Source: Cryptomeria japonica
Taxonomy: Eukaryota; Streptophyta; Pinopsida; Cupressales; Cupressaceae
Reading direction: 5' to 3'
DNA: 64,000 bases
Assembly (NCBI RefSeq): GCF_030272615.1
Contig: NC_081405.1
Location: 608,084,677 to 608,148,676 of the forward strand
The notes under the pieces were generated by a model. The model was not told the DNA's origin, did no database searches, and saw nothing but the letters and a program-made list of their open reading frames with translations. This document shows, piece after piece, positions 10,800 through 22,869 of the stretch. A program made the position numbers and the translations under genes. Position 1 is the stretch's first letter. Every line of letters starts with the position of its first letter.

Positions 10800-13700
10800 G
10801 AAAAATGATCAATTGTGGTAGTTTCTAGATTCATGATCTTTTGTTAGGTAGAAAAATCTTGCGAAAGTGACATATGGTAGTGATGAAATCGTTACATAAT
10901 CTTAGTTTATTTTTTAATGGTTGATATAATTGATTGGTATTTGATGTAAGAATTTTTAATAAGTCTTAAGTTGAGGGATACTATAGAGAAAAAATATTTG
11001 GATAAGTGAGATCAATGTATAAAGAGGTTTTTCATTGAAAGTGTATAGATTGAGGAAGTGACCTAAATGAACAGCTAGTTTTATTTTAATATATGTTATT
11101 TAAATTAATAAAAAAATTTACTTTCTTTTTGTTCAATACTCTTTTTCTCAAAATGGTTCTTTGGTTAAACATTGTGTTTCATTAGCTATCTGGATATTAT
11201 TTGAATATATTTTTCATAATTTTATTACTGGACATTTTGATACAATAAAATAATCTCTACTTTGATCATATAATTTAATATTCTATTATGATCATTGTCA
11301 AATATTTTCATCATATTTGTTTTTTTTTGTGTTTATTATTGTAGTAAGAACTTTTTTCAATTCTATGAAAATTGAGGGATCAATGAATTGAAATTCATTA
11401 TCAACAACAAATTGGGTATCTTTGATAACATTATTTATACTAGATAATAATTCTATAAATACTATCTATTTATCTCTTTTACATATATCTCAATGAATGT
11501 ATTACAAGAAAAAACTATATTATTTATGAAAAGAATTTGGCTCAACATAATATTCGTGTACACGCATAGTGAGTTATGATTTTTTAAGAACTAATTTGTA
11601 ACAATAAAAAAGTGGATTGGAACTTTGTAGTTGTTCATCTCAATTCATTTAATTTAATCTTAAGTTAGCTAATTTCAATAAATTACAAATTAAGATAAGA
11701 TTAAGTACCCTATTTTACTTTATTCTTTACCTAGATACTAAAAAAAAAAAAATTATAATTTAATAAGTATAAATTGATATTTATTAGATATGTTGGGAAA
11801 ATGGTTTCCGTTCATCTACATAGCAACGTATTTAAAAAAAAATACATAAATATCAAAATAAAAAAATTAGTATGAAACAGTAGCTAGCACCATCAAGCTA
11901 GTGCTAACAACAAAAAAATGACCCTCCGAGATTAGAAACAGTTAAAAAAATCTCAAAATAAAATACCAATACACAAATAGAAACAAATTATCCTATATAG
12001 TTCAAGACCAATATATCCAAGTCCTTCACCATCTTTTTTTACAATATTATCCCAATTCGAAACATCTATGATGAGACAATCGTCATCCTTTTATATTCTT
12101 TTTTGAGGACTAAATTTTATCCTCTTAAAATTGCTTAGATTGTTGAAGTCTTGTTGAAGAGTTAGCACATTTGAGATAACTTTTATCATTATATTTTTAA
12201 TGAGGTTCAATTATATCATTCATGACACTCTTCATATTCATTGGTCCTCTTTTATGGATCTTCACGATGTCACACATATCTTTCCATCTATTATTAAATA
12301 TATAACAATATGGTTTTTAATAATAATGTCCTTACACTTATCTAGATTTGTAAGCATATCATTCATTATTTTCTGCGTTTTTATTTTCCTAACCCTCACC
12401 ACATTCATCACAACTATTAGCATCCCCAAAATCTAGATTATGCTTGTCCAATTCCTAATGATCCATCATAAAATACTTATTAATGGAGTAATAAATATTA
12501 TTGCCTAAGTCATTAAGATGAACAAAATAGAAGATTTTGGCTAAACTAACATTCCTTCTCTATCATTTTCTTGCATAGACATATGACTCCTTCAAGGTAT
12601 CACTCTCTTGATTTGAACTTGAATTCAATATCAAAATTATCATCCCAAAATTTAATTATAACATTCTTTTTACTAGCCTTCATAGAAGAACCTAACTTTC
12701 CCGTTTTTTTTTTTTTTTAAAAGAGAGTAATTTGCCATAGTGAAGACCCAATATCCTTAAGAACTTACTTAAATTTATCTTTCAAAACAAAGTTACGAAA
12801 AATAAGTTATCAAATTTAGCATATACAACATTTAAAGGTGTTGGGTTCACATACCATCCAATGAGGATTTGAGTAGACTTATTTTTTTACAAAGTTACAT
12901 GTGACGCAATGAGGATGCACCGCATAAAGTGTAAAGAATACACATATTATGATTTAGAAAATACTCTAGAAAACAGATTAAGTATTTTAAGAGCTTCAAG
13001 TAAAAGAGCTTGTGGTAATCAAGGTGAGGAGTGGGGACCTAATGGTGAGTAAAAATTTTATCAAAGAGAAACCATGCATCGACTATTTATCTACTATGTA
13101 CTAATAATGAGGTAATGAGATGTTGTGGGGAATGAATAAATATTACGAATGGTTTCTTAATTTTGAGTAAAGTTGGAGCATATGAGCTACTAAAGGAAAT
13201 AGAAGTAGAAACTAATGAGTAGGGGTAAATAACCATATTAGAAAATATAGAAAATAAATAAAAAAATAGTTGCACACATTCTTTAAGACACATGGAAATT
13301 AATGACAATGGATCAATTAGTTAATATTATAAAATTAGAGGGGTCTTTTGGTGTGAAGGAATTATAAATTGGTTTCTAATAATAGTATAGAAAAAGAAAC
13401 ATGGATTAATTTGTGATAATAATATATAGAAGAAACTGTGGAAGGAGCATAAAATGTTAAAGACATTGAAATCAAATAACTAGAGACAAGGATAGATCTA
13501 TAACCTCATAAAATGTCACAAAGGACATGGAGACAAAAATATTACAAACCTACGATCAAGAATAAAAAATGTATCTCCACAAAATGATCTCACCAAAAAA
13601 ATTATACCTATAAATTTTATCTATAGAGCAAAGAGAACATAAAGCCACAATGAGAAATGCATGAGAATAAGAATTAGAGAGAAAAATCCTTGATGTGAAA

Positions 13701-13940
13701 TATTTATTTAAATAAAATGCTAAAGTAAGAAAATTAACTTTGAAAAATTATGATAATATGAAGCGATATGTTTAAAAGGGAATTACAAACCATGGTGAAT
13801 ACATAACACTAAGAGAACACATGCACTAAAAGAGAAAATGCAAAATTAGGCTGACAATATAAATTTAAATAGTGTTTATAGTTTAGATTATAATTAATAC
13901 AAAAAATATAGAAAAAACCTTTATTGATTCTTATTTACCT
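10800..13940. other. AT-rich non-coding stretch
   Basis: Very AT-rich, with homopolymer A or T runs (for example 11741-11752 and 12705-12718). Open frames here are short and biased to Ile, Phe, Lys and Asn, as expected by chance. No gene, RNA or repeat family was recognised. Confidence 0.5.
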
Positions 13941-13950
13941 TGTGGCCACC

Positions 13951-14290
13951 AGTCAGATGGAGTGCCTTCGGAAAAAGGGTATGGAGATCGAATTCCTTAA
14001 AGAGGGTAGTAAGGGTATTGTTGATACTTTTATGGATAATCTAGGACCAAATAAATAAAAAAAAATCCTTCAACTGACCTAGAAAATGAACGAGGACGTG
14101 GACAAGATAAAATTGAATCATGAAAGTAGGATACAAAATTTGGAGGTGAGTGTTACAGAAATAAAGGACAGTCTGAAAAATCTAGTTGAGATTAGCAAGG
14201 CTACAATGAATAATAGTTCAGAATGTTTGTTGAGCGTCAAAAACATGATTGCGGATTATAGGGTTGATCCCATTGCAACTCCTCTACCAT
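13951..14290 (+). pseudogene. coiled-coil gag-like remnant
   Basis: Two frames in succession encode charged helical sequence. The first, starting at MECLRKKGMEIEFLKEGSKG, ends at a stop near 14055. The second, from 14086, contains KLNHESRIQNLEVSVTEIKD with clear heptad spacing. It looks like the N-terminal coiled coil of an LTR-retrotransposon gag, but no zinc knuckle follows. It lies head-to-head with the minus-strand chromovirus gag start; the two meet near 14240-14290. Family assignment is tentative. Confidence 0.35.
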
Positions 14291-14329
14291 CTTCTTGATG
14301 GTCTCTGGGTTCATTGCCTTAGGAGGCAT
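14240..14329 (-). pseudogene. truncated gag start
   Basis: About 60 bases past the primer-binding site an ATG opens MPPKAMNPETIKKMVEEL, a typical start for chromovirus gag. After 30 codons the frame stops where the sequence meets the oppositely oriented coiled-coil remnant. The rest of gag is absent. Confidence 0.5.
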
Positions 14330-14387
14330 TGTAGCAGCCTCTTCTCTAAATTTTGAGTTTGACAAACACTATTCCACCCTTGGTATA

Positions 14388-14399
14388 GCTCTGATACCA
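14388..14399 (-). other. primer-binding site (initiator Met tRNA), minus strand
   Basis: The minus strand reads tggtatcagagc, the standard complement to the 3' end of initiator Met tRNA used by many plant LTR elements. The same 12-mer occurs in the copia element at 29101-29112. Confidence 0.8.
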
Positions 14400-14402
14400 A
14401 TA

Positions 14403-15965
14403 AGATGTAGAGGGTTTGGGATGTTATATCAATTTCTTGGTTTTTACTCAAAAAGGGTCTCCACTTGGTATCACCCAATGGACAAATATCTTTAACCTTC
14501 TCAAGGTTTCTAGAGCTTTCCCTAGACCCTTCCCAAGGATCTCTTCACTCAGGACAACTCACAACTGACAAGGAGTCTCCTACCCCTAAGGTTCCAACCC
14601 TTCAACCAAGTACAACTAACAACCCCAAACCCCAAGCAACAAGATCTTTACTCAAAAGGTGGAATCTAACCTAGGTGAGTGTTTACACATGTGTTATATG
14701 TTATTTTCACTAATCTTTACCCCTTATATGGGTGTTTACTACCCCTTTGTATATTTTCCTCTTTTGGACCTAGGAAATAGGGCTACAAGCAATTAGCCCT
14801 CCATTTAGACTTTTCTTGATTTGTCTCACAACCTACCCAAACAACCCCCTGAATAAATTTGATATTCAAATACCCTTTTGGGCATTCTACAATATTCCAA
14901 ACTTTTGCATTTGGGTTTTGAGTACGGATTGTCTAACCTTATTGACCCTATTTAGTCTCTTCTAGCTGGTATTGGGGTTTAAGCTCTCAAAAGCTTCACC
15001 AGTCACAAAGGAATGAAAGTATAATACTTGATAAGGGTCTAAAATTTTCCAAGGGTCCTTCTCATGCCAAGTTTTACCATCCTTCAATCTACTGTTGAAG
15101 GTTTCCACCCTCTTTCCCTACTACACAGGCTTGCCACATGAGCAATGCCAAGCCTAGGGCATCATCTTACGAAAGAAAAATGAAACTTCCTATTTCCAAA
15201 ACCACCAGGAAAATCTAGTATACATGAAAAACCAACATCCTCCTAAGTTTCAGATCAATCCCATAGAGAGATGTTGATTTGTGTCACTGTTTGCATCCAA
15301 ACCCTGGTTTTGAGGGTTTTGTTAGGCCAGTGGGATAGAAAATTCACTTTCTTCCAGACCCAAAGGCTTCAAGACCTTAGATAAACTCAAAATGGATGGT
15401 GAACCTCTATTAAAACTTTCCAAATGTTTAATTCATTCCCACCATCCACAGGGAATTATGCAAGAACATAAAACTCAAGAAAAATGTAAGAAATCACAAT
15501 AACTATTTGCTTTGAAGATAAGAAATTAATTCAATATCATCTCTCTAACTAGTAGGAATCATTCCTCTATGCTTATATCATGCCAAGGAACTCCTCCAAC
15601 TACCTCCAACACATACAATCAACCAACTAACCATTGGGATAACCACATTTCAAAATCTTGCAAGAAAAGTTGCTTAAGACAATAATGCAACTTTGCAACT
15701 TTTGTCAACTTTCTACAATTCGGTCTTGCCTTCACACCAAAGGTCAAGAATGAACATACCACACATTTTAGACCCCCTAAATACCAAAAATACAAATAAA
15801 ATTCCCATACAAGGCCTTTGACCAAGTGACACACCTTGGGGCCTTAAGGCTTATTACACTACCTAGACCTAATGAATAGGTCTTCAAACACACACATTGC
15901 ACATTCTATTCCTAAGAATAATCATGAATTAAAATGATGCAGACACATGTAAAAATTAAATAGAC
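14403..15965 (-). repeat. putative chromovirus LTR, about 1.56 kb
   Basis: Defined only by context: on the minus strand the polypurine tract precedes it and the primer-binding site follows two to six bases after its end. No second copy exists in the window to confirm the borders. It contains no convincing coding frame (the ones present are short). Confidence 0.55.
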
Positions 15966-15978
15966 ACATGTCCTAGTG

Positions 15979-16005
15979 CCCCTGCACCATACTCCCCTGG
16001 ACAGG
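15979..16005 (-). other. putative polypurine tract of the chromovirus
   Basis: The minus strand is G/A-rich here (caggggagtatggtgcaggg) and lies between the chromodomain stop and a TG that could start the LTR (about 15966). The position is right for plus-strand priming, though the tract is interrupted by pyrimidines. Confidence 0.4.
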
Positions 16006-16049
16006 AAAACTCAAGTCCCTTAAGTTGCCAACTGGTTGATTGTAGTTCC

Positions 16050-16536
16050 ATGCTTGAGGATATCACTTTCACTCATCCAAGTAGCTTTAGACTCAGGAAG
16101 ACCCTTCTATTTGACTAGATAGTCATTGTACACACCTTTCCTTGTTTGTTTGATCACCTTGGAGTCAAGAATGCACTCCAGTTTCAATGGCTTTCTAGGT
16201 TGTAGATCCTTGATCCATTCTACATCCTCTTCCTCAAGAGATGAATCAGGTGTTCCATCTTTTAAGGATCCTTTGAAGGCTATCAAATCACATAAATTGA
16301 ATATGGAATATATTCCCAAGTCTTCTAGAAGTTCAACTTCATATGCATTGTTGCCAAACTTACGAACCACCAAGAGGGGACCTATCTTCTTCATGAGTAG
16401 TTTAGAGGGTTGGCCTTTAGGTAACCTTTCTTTCCTTAGGTAAGCCATCACCAAATCCCCTACTTTGAACTGAACATCTCTCCTCTTAACATCTGCTCTG
16501 AGTTTATATTTATCACGAACTGACTCAAAAACCTAA
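16050..16536 (-). pseudogene. chromovirus integrase C-terminus and chromodomain
   Basis: The frame reads RDVQFKVGDLVMAYLRKERL, the GPY/F-type C-terminal module of Ty3 integrases (KKIGPLLVVRKFGNNAYEVE), a linker, and a chromodomain (ILDSKVIKQTRKGVYNDYLV, then KGLPES.ATWMSESDI). One TAG replaces the Trp expected after YLVK. In chromoviruses the chromodomain steers insertion to heterochromatin. Upstream integrase core, RT and RNase H are missing: recognisable sequence ends near 16536 in AT-rich DNA. Confidence 0.85.
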
Positions 16537-16539
16537 CAA

Positions 16540-19500
16540 GCTTAGAAAGACAACTTAAATTAATTTCACTCAACTTATAAATTATAAGATAAGACCCAAA
16601 TTAGATGGAGTGAGTGAAATTTATGCAATATTAAGTATGCCTTATATTCTAGTGAATAGCATTGCAAATGATGTTCTATAAAATAATACAAGTTATAACA
16701 TGAGAATATTGTCTATTGGATTTGATCCAACCCATTATGTATAAGTATGTTATACAAATTTTAAAAAGTGACTGCATTTTATAAAGTGCATGTTTAAAAT
16801 CTTCTTTTAGGCCACTTTTTTGTTTGTCATCTTGATGCACCTACCAAGATTTGAATAAGTATACGAGAACATGCCCCTCGGGTGGGGAGAAAATACATGG
16901 AAAAAAATATAAAATGTGAAACAAGAGCATAAAAAAAGCAACAATAAGGGATGGTTGAAAAGGTCAAGGTGTGAAAACAAAGAAGAAAACTAAAGGAAAA
17001 AAAGTAAAATATAAGCTATGGGTACATAGATATATATGTTGTATGGTGTTGATTTATCATTGAAGGAACTTAGAAGACTCAATTTTTGTCTTTGAATTAT
17101 CATAATTCTTTCCATCACTTTAATCATCCCAACAAAAATAATCAAATTTGTCTTCAATTATTTATGTTTATTGCTCATTTTTACATGCCTTCACTATTAC
17201 ATTTTTTTTTACTTGCATTCCTCCATGCTAGTTATAAACACATGGTCAATAATTGTAACATTGGGAATCTCCTTTCAACCTATTATTTTTCTTCACTTGT
17301 GTTTGTGATAGAATGATAGAAGTTTGGTGCACCATAATGTCTTGCTTTAGTTTCAAAATCATCCTCTGTACATGAAATGATACTATTTAGCACTTTTTTT
17401 TTTGTTTCTCTATTTTGTTCATGTTTGATTTGATCTTTGTGTGACTATGTTTTGTTTTTTGTTCCCTATTTTTTCTTGTTCTTCTTATAAAATATCATGA
17501 TACATCATGGATTCCTTTATCTTCATATTGAATTTGTTTTAGAGGTAGGAAATATGTATCTAAAGTGAAATGACACAACTCTACATTTAGTTTAGATCCA
17601 TCTCTTAGAGTCTCAAATACTCTTCTTGAATAGATTTGACACATTGGTGTACTTAAAGGCATTACATTTCCACAATCCTTGTGATTGAAATTAGCTATTT
17701 TTGGATTAGACTGTGTGTTATAAGAAGAAACAATCTACTATAGAAAAGCTAGTGTACTATTGAAGGAAATAATTTATAGTGTTGTAGCCATGGTCTACCA
17801 GGTAATATGGATAATAGGCAAGATGAAACCACCCAAAGTGTTAATTAGTATTTCATTTTTATCTTTAAAGACATGACTAAATGAATATAATATTTTTGTT
17901 TAATGTGTGTATAAATTAGGAAATATATTATGAATTATATAACATATTGATTTGTATGATCAACAAGAATATCGTGAATACCAATATGAAGGAACTTTGT
18001 TGTGATGTATAATGATCTATAATGATTATTTTGTGGTATCTCATTATCATGGAAAGAAATCAATAGAGTAAGACTCGAAGTAAAAGATGTCTAATATCAA
18101 TTTTCATGGCCCCCACAAAAGCATGATCATGTAATATATTTTTATTTAAAATAAGTTCATCATCGACCCCACACATATCATGTTTATAGACTTGTAATCA
18201 ACTTATGAGGTGCAACTTGTAGATTTGCATTATCATTAATGCCTTCAACTTTGATCTTGTACACACACACACACATACATATGGTGCAGGGGAACCCAGT
18301 GGACATAATGATTCCAATCAATGAAAAATTTAATCTTTCTTGTCTTGAATGTAATAAGGATCTCAAGATCCAAGTGGAACAATATCTTGTTTGTAAGGCT
18401 TTATAGCCATCTTGTTTATTTAGTCATGTACTAGGGTCTAGGGGGTCAACCTTTGTCACACTTGTTCAAATGGACCAAGATGAGTCCTGAAAGATGTCAT
18501 TTGTGTTATATGGGCATATTTTACTCCTATGTAATTATTTTGTGTTGTCTTGGTCAGTTGTAAGGCCAAGAGTGCAAATTTATACATTGTTGTCAAATTG
18601 TCATGACAACTTTTGTTGTCAACTTAACAACCTTTGTGGTTAGTTAGTCTCCAATGGTCCTATGGTTCAAATTTAAGTTGTGGAAGTTGGGAGAAGTTGG
18701 ATTTTTCCTAAAATATCCTCTTATGCCAAACTTGTATAATGATTTAGATTTGATAAATGAGAAGCCATCTTTGTTGTAAGAACTTGTGTCTCAGTCCGTG
18801 TATTCTCTTTGTTTCATTATTGTATCCGATTGGTAAATGATTCTAATGTGTTTGGAGGGTTGAAAAATTGATATATCTAACATATAGAAGTGGTTTCAAG
18901 AGTTTAAATAGAGTTTGTAGCCAAGGGATTGAATTTCTTCAGTTCTAGGTTCTAAGAAAACCCTACCTAGGGTTTCACAAGACATGGTTGGTTCCTGACA
19001 TTCCCAAGAGTGAAAATTCCTGAAACTCAAGGGGATGTTGGAACAAAATGTGTATCATAGCATGGTAGGGTTGAAAAAGGTGGACATGAGTGGAGGAGAG
19101 AGAAAGGTGCACTGAAATGCTTGGCATTGTGTAATGGCAAGCAATTGAAGAGGGGTAGTTTGGTTTGTGGTAAACTAGTTGAGAAGGCCCAAAATTATTG
19201 TGCAATCCTTTTTTTTTACACATTTTATGAGTGCCCAAATTGTTGTGAATTTTCTGTGAGTCCATTCTAGAGGGGTTGCTTTGTAAAATAGGCCTAATTG
19301 GGGCTCTTGACCAATTAGGACAGGTAGTATTCCATACATCTTTTCTAAATGACTCCCACTTTAACCTTACATATGTAATAGAGGGCCCAAAAGGGTACTC
19401 AAATCTGGAAAAAAAATTCAAGTAGTTTGGGAAGTTTGTGAGTTTCTCCCCAAAAACTCAAAAACTAGGGCTACAAGGATTGTGAAGCCTTTGTGAAGAA

Positions 19501-19825
19501 CAAGGTTATTAGGAAGTTTGTAGAAAACTTCCAATGCATGAAAAATGTTAGGAAATATTTTAAATGACATGTTACGAAGGTGGTTTGGGTTTGTTCTTTC
19601 TTGTTGGTGTTTTAGTTTTTTGAGTGCATATATAGCCTAGTGTGAGTAAGGGCTATAGGTAGAGGTATATTGTCTAACATTGAGTGGTGTCCACCATTTC
19701 TGTTGTGAGTCTATTTCAAGGTTGATGTGTGGAAGTAAGTCTCTTTTTGATTGATCAATTGGAGCAAGTTGAGTGAGTGTGTTGGGGTTGGGAATCCTAC
19801 CTAGTTTCCCTGTGGCTCTACATCA

Positions 19826-19826
<1 letters not shown>
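16540..19826. other. non-coding spacer
   Basis: No gene recognised. There is a short (CA)n run near 18258 and small inverted repeats such as tgacaac-tttt-gttgtca at 18604-18621. 18.4-19.8 kb is less AT-rich and has an LTR-like feel, but I could not find a partner copy, a primer site or TG/CA borders, so I do not call one. Confidence 0.45.
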
Positions 19827-19830
<4 letters not shown>

Positions 19831-19872
<42 letters not shown>

Positions 19873-19905
19873 TATATATATGTACATGTACATATAAATA
19901 TACAC

Positions 19906-20002
<97 letters not shown>

Positions 20003-20074
20003 AACATATACATATACATATACATATATATGTGTGTGTGTATACATGTATGTATGTATGTATGCATGTATGTA

Positions 20075-20165
<91 letters not shown>

Positions 20166-20276
20166 GCGTATGTGTATGTGTATGTGTATGTGTATGTGTG
20201 TATATGTATATATGTATATGTATATATATATATGTATATGTATATATGCATATATGTATATATATATATGTATATA
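19831..20276. repeat. compound microsatellite (CA)n-(CATATA)n-(TATG)n-(TGTATG)n-(TATATG)n
   Basis: Successive arrays: (CA)20 at 19831-19870, a TA/GTAC bridge, (CATATA)n at about 19904-20027, tatatatgtgtgtgtg, (TATG)n at about 20048-20077, (TGTATG)n at about 20077-20205, then TATATG-rich sequence to 20276. The left half is CA-type and the right half TG-type, so the array is roughly self-complementary. All six frames stay open through it by chance. Confidence 0.97.
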
Positions 20277-20431
20277 CATACATACCATATAGGTGGACAT
20301 CCCACCATATCTCCAAGCATCAAACACCCAGACCCAAACATTGAACCAAACATTAAACCAAATACTGGCTGGCATGATAAAAAAAGAGAGCCAACCCTTT
20401 CACAAGTGGGAGGACAAAAAGCACCACTAGA

Positions 20432-20518
20432 CCTACAGACAATCTATAGACAACCACATACCTATAGGCAATCTACAAACAACCACAAACCTATAGACAA
20501 TCTACAAATAACCACCAC
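20432..20518. repeat. 29-bp tandem repeat, three units
   Basis: Units at 20432-20460, 20461-20489 and 20490-20518 share cctata(g)acaatctacaaa and an accac end, with a few mismatches. It sits between the microsatellite and the decayed reading frame on the minus strand. Confidence 0.8.
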
Positions 20519-20526
20519 TACTCAGA

Positions 20527-21307
20527 AACTCGAAACCAAAAAGTGCATTACATACTTTTGCACAAAATTTACATGTATTAAAATTATTACATTCTGGCCA
20601 CATTTTTTAATTAGGCCAAACATTGCATACCAAATTTTGACAAAATGAAACAAAAGCTCCATTGAACCTAGCATGTGTAATCATTCTTTTTTCTCATTGT
20701 GCCCTCCTCAAAACTGACCTCTTCCTCTTACCCTTCACCTTCAATTCCTACATTGCATGTCCAAAGATGCCAATTCCATGGGATTTCACTTCCCTCTCCC
20801 TCAAGTAAATCTTTATTAAGTCCCAACCTATTGTGACTTTTGTGTAGCACTCATCACGATCAATCCCAAAAGCCTAGCAAATAAAAGGCACCAGCTCTCT
20901 CGATTTGTGTATGCCATCGATGTCAAGACCTTTGCTAGCATCGAAACCTACTCTAGGCATGGGCATTTCAAGCAATTCCATCTACCCACACAACCACTCA
21001 TCCTCAACATAACACCCCTCAAAACCTATACCAAAACATCCTTCTTTTCACCCAACTCCAACCCCCATGCCATCACCATGGTGACGACATCAACATTCGT
21101 GTGATATTTGTGCATGGTCTTCAAAATGCACTCATCCAAAAGGGTTTCCACTATTTGCACAAACGTCTCATCTCCAAACTTGAAAATGGATTTGATCCAT
21201 TTAGCAATGGCATCGCCTATAAATGCTAGTTGTTGCTTGGATGTGTAGAGCGTAAAAGTTGCTTCCATTCTCACTAACACTTTGACATCAATAGCTATAG
21301 GAAACAA
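20527..21307 (-). pseudogene. unrecognised decayed gene, about 260 codons
   Basis: A 93-codon minus-strand frame from 21307 continues past its stop in the same frame, shifts once by one base near 20895, and remains protein-like to about 20527 with only a handful of stops, several being TAG or TGA at positions that look like Gln or Trp. Readable parts include AKWIKSIFKFGDETFVQIVE, TLLDECILKTMHKYHTNVDV, LKCPCLE, DRDECYTKVTIGWDLIKIYL, and a Cys-rich end with CNNFNTCKFCAKVC. I do not recognise the family. It is not a LINE, copia or Ty3 protein that I know. The 3' end of LINE C lies just to its right, on the same strand. Confidence 0.45.
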
Positions 21308-21399
21308 CCATAAAGGAGCCTTATCATCTTTAAATAATACTCCCTCACCATCCCTAGATTCTCCTCCTTGTTGAGTAATTATGGCAATTAGATGCCAAA

Positions 21400-21875
21400 A
21401 TGTACATCTTCACCTAGATCATCCTCCATGAGATCTTAGAAATACTCCACATGAATTTCATCCACTTCATCAAATAATGTCGCCCACTTGGAAAGTACAT
21501 CTGCCACTTCATTTCCCTCCCTCTGTACATGTGAAGTGCAATAGTTATTTATTTTTTTTAAAGTCATTTGTAATAATCAAAATTAATTGATTATGATTCT
21601 AGGCTTGGGCTTCTCTTTTAATTATTGCATTGATAATATTTGGGAATCACCTTCTAGGTGTAAGTTTTGAATTCCCAATTTAATACCCCATTGAATGGCT
21701 AACATATTCGCTTTAGCTTTAGCCTCATTGTTCATTCCCTCCGATAATTTTTATGCTCCCAACACCACAATATTCTCCAACGAGTCTCTGATTACAAAAC
21801 CCATCCCTAAGACTCCTCGATTTCCTTTTGATGCTCCATCAAATTTTTCTTTGTACCATCCTTGTTGAGGAGCTA
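21400..21875 (-). pseudogene. LINE copy C RNase H domain
   Basis: GWYKEKFDGASKGNRGVLGM gives the first catalytic Asp (FDGAS) and the Gly-rich turn. NNEAKAKANMLAIQWGIKLG gives the Glu helix, HLEGDSQ the second Asp, and HVQREGNEVADVLSKWA the last His/Asp block. Three stops interrupt it. RNase H at the 3' end of ORF2 is typical of plant L1 elements and would remove template RNA. Confidence 0.85.
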
Positions 21876-21969
21876 CCTGTTTCACTGCACATCTCAGGAT
21901 CTCAACCGAATTGACCTAGCAAAGCCCATGAATGGGTCAAAATTTTATCTTTGGCTAGCACTGCTGAAT

Positions 21970-22575
21970 TCAAATATCTTCCTTTGTAAATTCAACCTTT
22001 TCAAGGTGAAGTTGTGAAGAAGCTACTTCAACTACCTCCTTAATAATTGTTTTAGTTCTACTGCAGGCTCTATTTATAGATTTTGATTTATCTTTAAAAA
22101 TCCTCCTATTTCTTTCTTTCCAAATTAGTGAAGGACATATCTTCCACACACATGAAAATACTGATTTCATCCTAAAAACTGGCCACCCAAAGAAAATATC
22201 CTTTGATAATGCAAGTAGAGGCCCATGCCACTCCAATTTCTGCAAAACTGTCATCCAACATTTTCTAGAAAATTCACAATTCAACAATAAGTGATCAACA
22301 TTTTCTTCCACCTTGTTGCACAAAATACATATTGCAAGGTCCATAAAACCTATCTTTTACTTGCTCTTCCTCATGAGAATTCTTCCTTTTATGGTTAGCC
22401 ATGCAAAGGCTCCTACCTTGGGAAGACATTCTTTCCCCGAACATAAACTCATCCGCCACCCCTCCTCTCTTTTAGCTTTGTCAAGGAATTGATAGACAAT
22501 CTTAACTGAGTAATTACCATCATTTTCTCCACACCACATCACCTTATCTTTCTTCTCTACTACAAATATCTTCAT
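21970..22575 (-). pseudogene. LINE copy C zf-RVT region
   Basis: Reads DGNYSVKIVYQFLDKA, then WRMSLCSGKECLPKVGAFAW, and after a stop CILCNKVEENVDHLLLNCEF, the C-x2-C...H-x4-C zinc-binding pattern of zf-RVT, followed by CWMTVLQKLEWHGP. One stop and a frame change near 22345 separate the halves. Confidence 0.85.
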
Positions 22576-22869
22576 TATCCTAAAAATGTTCTCTGCTAAT
22601 CATCTATGGCGAGCATTTCCTACATCAATCTCCTCCGATTTCCGCTCCCACTCCATTACGCCATCTACCAATTTTGGTTCCAGGTAATCTTTAACTTTCC
22701 TCCCCCATTGTAAACAAAGAATTCTCCTAACCTCATCCAAATTTCAATCACCTCCTAAAGATTCCAACCCATCCCATGAATCCAACCAAATTAATACATT
22801 TCTCCCATCCCCAATTTTCCATGAGGTGTGCTCTGTAATAATTCTTGTACACGTGATAATTCTTCTACA

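Larger units (their letters stand above)
14240..16536 (-). mobile_element. Ty3/gypsy chromovirus fragment: integrase end - LTR - gag start
   Basis: On the minus strand, from high to low coordinates, come the integrase C-terminus, a chromodomain, a purine-rich tract, about 1.56 kb of LTR-like sequence, a primer-binding site for initiator Met tRNA, and the first 30 codons of gag. A single element would have its 3' coding end and its gag start at opposite ends, so this order means one LTR joins the 3' end of one element to the 5' start of another. Both outer ends are cut: the integrase stops being recognisable above 16536, and gag stops at 14240. Confidence 0.7.

Noticed and set aside
18604-18621. 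Small inverted repeat tgacaac-tttt-gttgtca as a terminator or element end
   Set aside because: Too short, with no flanking duplication or coding context.
18975-19421. 148-codon minus-strand frame
   Set aside because: No recognisable motif, His/Pro/Ser-rich composition, no upstream signals and no continuing homology. Probably chance in less AT-rich DNA.
19773-20648. Long open frames (up to about 200 codons) on both strands
   Set aside because: They are made by the microsatellite, which has no stops in any frame. The proteins would be Tyr/Thr/His/Val/Cys repeats.
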